Shown piece after piece: positions 5,719 to 7,088 of a DNA stretch of 7,088 bases. Position numbers and translations under genes: made by a program. Below the pieces are notes generated by a model. The model saw only the letters and a list, made by a program, of their open reading frames with translations, did not search any database and was not told the DNA's origin. The stretch is from Chloroflexota bacterium (GTDB taxonomy: Bacteria; Chloroflexota; UBA6077). The stretch lies in NCBI GenBank assembly GCA_021845945.1, contig JAJZRD010000199.1, positions 1-7,088 of the forward strand, read 5' to 3'. How positions within the stretch are numbered: the stretch's first letter is position 1; every line of letters starts with the position of its first letter.

Positions 5719-5976
5719 TCAGACGGTCAGCTTCCGGCGCAGGACCTTGGTGATCTCGTCGATGGTGGGGTGGCGACCCTCCTTCTTCTTGGAGAAGACG
5801 AGCGCTCGGTCGACGGTTACCTCGAAGACCCCTCCCCGTGAGGGGATCAGGGTAAGCTCCTTCACGTCGTTTCCCAGTTGATCGAGCACCGATTCCGCCA
5901 GGCCGACGGCCTGGGGGAGGTAGTTTCAGATGTTGCAGTACTCGATTGAAATGGACAGCTGCTTCGGCTCTGCCAC
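5719..5976 (-). CDS. SelW/Rdx-family selenoprotein (CxxU), UGA read as selenocysteine
   Basis: Ordinary ORF calling misses this gene because of a TGA at codon 17 (5928-5926). The frame starts at GTG 5976 with AGGAGGTG (5990-5983) six bases upstream and ends at TGA 5719, giving 85 residues. The N terminus reads SISIEYCNI-U-NYLPQAV: a beta strand followed by the family's CxxU/CxxC redox motif (Cys14, Sec17). The rest is typical Rdx: LIPSRGGVFEVTVD (43-56), ALVFSKKKEGRHP (58-70), then a final helix DEITKVLRRKL. Because all of the family's conserved parts lie in one frame on both sides of the UGA, and the UGA sits exactly where Cys or Sec is expected, selenocysteine is far likelier than a nonsense mutation. 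SelW-like proteins have a thioredoxin-like fold and are thought to act in thiol redox reactions. The AOR remnant starts 34 bases downstream, so the two are probably one operon. Confidence 0.82.
5898..5914 (-). promoter_or_regulatory. Bacterial SECIS-like hairpin
   Basis: Read on the - strand, CCAGGCC (5914-5908), loop GUC (5907-5905) and GGCCTGG (5904-5898) form a perfect 7-base-pair stem. It lies inside the coding region, 11 bases after the UGA, and the loop starts 18 bases after the UGA with a G in first position. Bacterial SECIS elements are known to be small coding-region hairpins with a G early in the apical loop and the loop about 16-37 bases after the UGA; this fits. It would recruit SelB and Sec-tRNA. 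Confidence 0.65.
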
Positions 5977-5999
5977 CGGCGCCACCTCCTGAAGATGTT

Positions 6000-6011
6000 G
6001 GTTGCGCAACC
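6000..6011. promoter_or_regulatory. 12-base perfect palindrome, candidate operator
   Basis: GGTTGCGCAACC (6000-6011) is a perfect dyad directly after the candidate -10 box and covering the predicted transcription start of the selenoprotein operon. That position suits a dimeric repressor. The regulator is unknown. Confidence 0.35.
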
Positions 6012-6040
6012 TTCATACCAGGAACGACGCAGGGCCGCAA
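6012..6040 (-). promoter_or_regulatory. Candidate promoter for the selenoprotein-AOR operon
   Basis: On the - strand TTGCGG (6040-6035) and TATGAA (6017-6012) are separated by exactly 17 bases. The -10 matches four of six consensus bases and the -35 three of six. Transcription would start near 6006, about 30 bases before the GTG at 5976. Confidence 0.35.
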
Positions 6041-6064
6041 GGGCTCGATCTGGAAGGCCCAATT

Positions 6065-6098
6065 TTTGGAGTGCGGTGGCTTGCCACCGCATTCCAAA
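6065..6098. repeat. 34-base near-perfect palindrome (REP-like)
   Basis: TTTGGAGTGCGGTGGC (6065-6080) and GCCACCGCATTCCAAA (6083-6098) pair over 16 positions, with one G-T wobble and a TT centre. It lies between divergent genes, is flanked by A/T runs and does not code for protein. The GTGCGGTGGC...GCCACCGCA core resembles extragenic palindromes common in GC-rich genomes. The A/T run after it on the + strand is too weak for a clear terminator. Confidence 0.55.
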
Positions 6099-6111
6099 TT
6101 TGTGTTATAGT
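6081..6111 (+). promoter_or_regulatory. Candidate promoter for the downstream membrane-protein genes
   Basis: TTGCCA (6081-6086), lying in the right half of the palindrome, is a five-of-six -35 match. TATAGT (6106-6111) is a five-of-six -10 match. The spacer is 19 bases, longer than ideal. It points toward the gene at 6234 and would leave a leader of about 115 bases. Confidence 0.3.
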
Positions 6112-6233
6112 TATCGCGTTGGCCATTCCAATTATCCCAAGTTGCCCTCTCTCCGCGGCAGAATCGTCGTCCATACAGGGCCTCGTGGCCGCCGGGTGAG
6201 TGCGCCTACCTCCCCTTCGAAGGTGCGATAGCA

Positions 6234-6845
6234 ATGACCGCTGAAGCTTTCTCGGATAGATCGAGCCGTCGAAATCCGCTGCTGCTGCCCGTGCGATTCC
6301 TGCTCTACTGGGCGATCAAGGCGCTGGTTCTCCTGTTTCTGGGGATCCGTTTTCTCCTGCGGCCCGCTCTGGTCCGCTACGGACTGGTGATCCTGCTGGT
6401 GGCCGGTGCCGTCGCCTGGAAGGCCCTCGGCAGTCCCGCCTTTCTCCCCTGGTCCTCCGCCGGCGGTGGCGACCGAGGGGCTGTGTCCACCGCCGTGACC
6501 GCTCAGTTGCCGCAGCCGGCCGCCGTGGAGCGCTACATGAAGGCCCAGGCGGAGTACAACGCCTCCGACATGTGGGACACCATGAGCGATAAGCTCAAGC
6601 AGCGGATGCTGCTGACGAGCAACTCCCCGGAGAAGCTCCAGAGGGACCTGGATGCGTCCCGCCAGCAGCAGCGACGCTACACTGCCGTAACCTACGTGGG
6701 CGGCGTGACGCTGGATGGTGGCCGGAACGGCTACTTCTACGTGCTAACCGTGGACGGGCCCAACGGCACCTCTCGGTTGCCCTACACCTTCGTCGTGGAT
6801 CAAGACGGTAAGATCAGCAACATCCAGTGGAGCATGGATCAATGA
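6234..6845 (+). CDS. Membrane-anchored protein with extracytoplasmic domain, function unknown
   Basis: The 203-residue product starts at ATG 6234 with GAAGGTG (6219-6225) eight bases upstream. It has a short basic N terminus (RSSRR), two hydrophobic segments at about residues 17-41 and 48-65, and then a soluble domain of about 110 residues, probably outside the membrane. This domain begins with a helix, AAVERYMKAQAEYNASDMWD (96-115), and ends in strands including GYFYVLTVDG and YTFVVDQDGKISNIQWSMDQ. Helix first and a curved sheet ending in a 'D..GKI..I.W' strand suggest an NTF2-like or related alpha+beta fold, but I do not recognise a named family. Its TGA overlaps the ATG of the next gene, so the two are translationally coupled and probably act together. 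Confidence 0.75.
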   Translation: MTAEAFSDRSSRRNPLLLPVRFLLYWAIKALVLLFLGIRFLLRPALVRYGLVILLVAGAVAWKALGSPAFLPWSSAGGGDRGAVSTAVTAQLPQPAAVERYMKAQAEYNASDMWDTMSDKLKQRMLLTSNSPEKLQRDLDASRQQQRRYTAVTYVGGVTLDGGRNGYFYVLTVDGPNGTSRLPYTFVVDQDGKISNIQWSMDQ

Positions 6846-7088
6846 CGCGCACTACTCCGGCCCCCGAGTCTCTCGACCGCTCAATCAACCACCTTGTCGA
6901 CACCCTCTTGGAGGGGGTCGGCCGCCAGATCAGGGTGCTGTCGCTCCTCGTCGCCGCGGCGGTGCTCTGTTGGACCTTTCTGCTGCCCACCTGGCAGAGG
7001 TGGCTTCCAGTCCTGGGCGCGGGCGCCATGCTGCTGTTCCAGCTGTTCTTCGCCGTCATGTTCATGATCGTCCAGTTCGGAGCCCTCT
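6842..7088 (+). CDS. Membrane protein, N-terminal part (3' end outside window)
   Basis: The gene starts at ATG 6842 inside the ATGA overlap with the previous stop and stays open to the window end, giving 82 residues. After a polar N terminus with a helix SINHLVDTLLEGVGRQI there are two close transmembrane helices (about 33-50 and 56-80) separated by a short PTWQRW loop. The last residues, FFAVMFMIVQFGAL, recall the membrane part found before the AAA+ domain in some FtsH-like ATPases, but this is a weak impression and no ATPase motif is inside the window. I cannot assign a function from the part seen. Confidence 0.7.
   Translation, partial: MTRTTPAPESLDRSINHLVDTLLEGVGRQIRVLSLLVAAAVLCWTFLLPTWQRWLPVLGAGAMLLFQLFFAVMFMIVQFGAL

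Noticed and set aside
5926..5928. TGA as a simple nonsense mutation of a SelW-like pseudogene.
   Set aside because: It falls precisely at the Sec/Cys position of the CxxU motif and is followed by a hairpin fitting bacterial SECIS rules; the rest of the gene is intact.
1..7088. tRNA, rRNA, CRISPR array or insertion sequence.
   Set aside because: No cloverleaf, no regularly spaced direct repeats and no transposase-like protein were found on either strand by reading.

Overview
This 7.1 kb window is GC-rich bacterial DNA with short intergenic gaps, several GTG starts and strong purine-rich ribosome binding sites. The gene set suggests a Chloroflexota-like or related deep-branching, probably anaerobic or thermophile-related bacterium: an LPXTG/sortase pair beside a c-type haem protein, an archaeal-type ATP-dependent DNA ligase, a tungsten-type aldehyde ferredoxin oxidoreductase (AOR), a TtuA-type tRNA thiolase and a selenoprotein. 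The phylum is an inference from gene content only.

Layout: (1) 1-288, + strand: end of a methyl-accepting chemotaxis protein. (2) 289-901: a 613-base gap holding a large three-tier palindrome and a good sigma70-like promoter. (3) 902-2122, +: a small secreted haem-binding protein with a C-terminal LPTTG sorting signal, then a sortase whose reading frame is cut by one in-frame TAG before the catalytic cysteine. (4) 3564-2194, -: an ATP-dependent DNA ligase that lacks its whole catalytic-lysine region through an apparent in-frame deletion. (5) 3685-4779, +: a MoaD/ThiS-like sulfur carrier followed 3 bases later by a TtuA-like thiolase. (6) 5976-4818, -: a SelW/Rdx-family selenoprotein read through an in-frame UGA (CxxU motif, followed by a SECIS-like hairpin), then an AOR reduced to its N-terminal part plus a short C-terminal tail. 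(7) 6234-7088, +: two overlapping membrane-protein genes, the second cut off by the window end.

Two themes stand out. One is a probable cell-surface electron-transfer module: a haem protein made to be covalently anchored by the neighbouring sortase. The other is sulfur, selenium and tungsten redox chemistry: SelW-like protein with AOR, facing a MoaD-like/TtuA pair. Three of the genes (sortase, ligase, AOR) carry lesions that remove key catalytic residues. Two of these are long deletions that keep the reading frame. Either this genome segment is decaying, or the assembly contains collapsed or mis-called bases; raw reads would decide.
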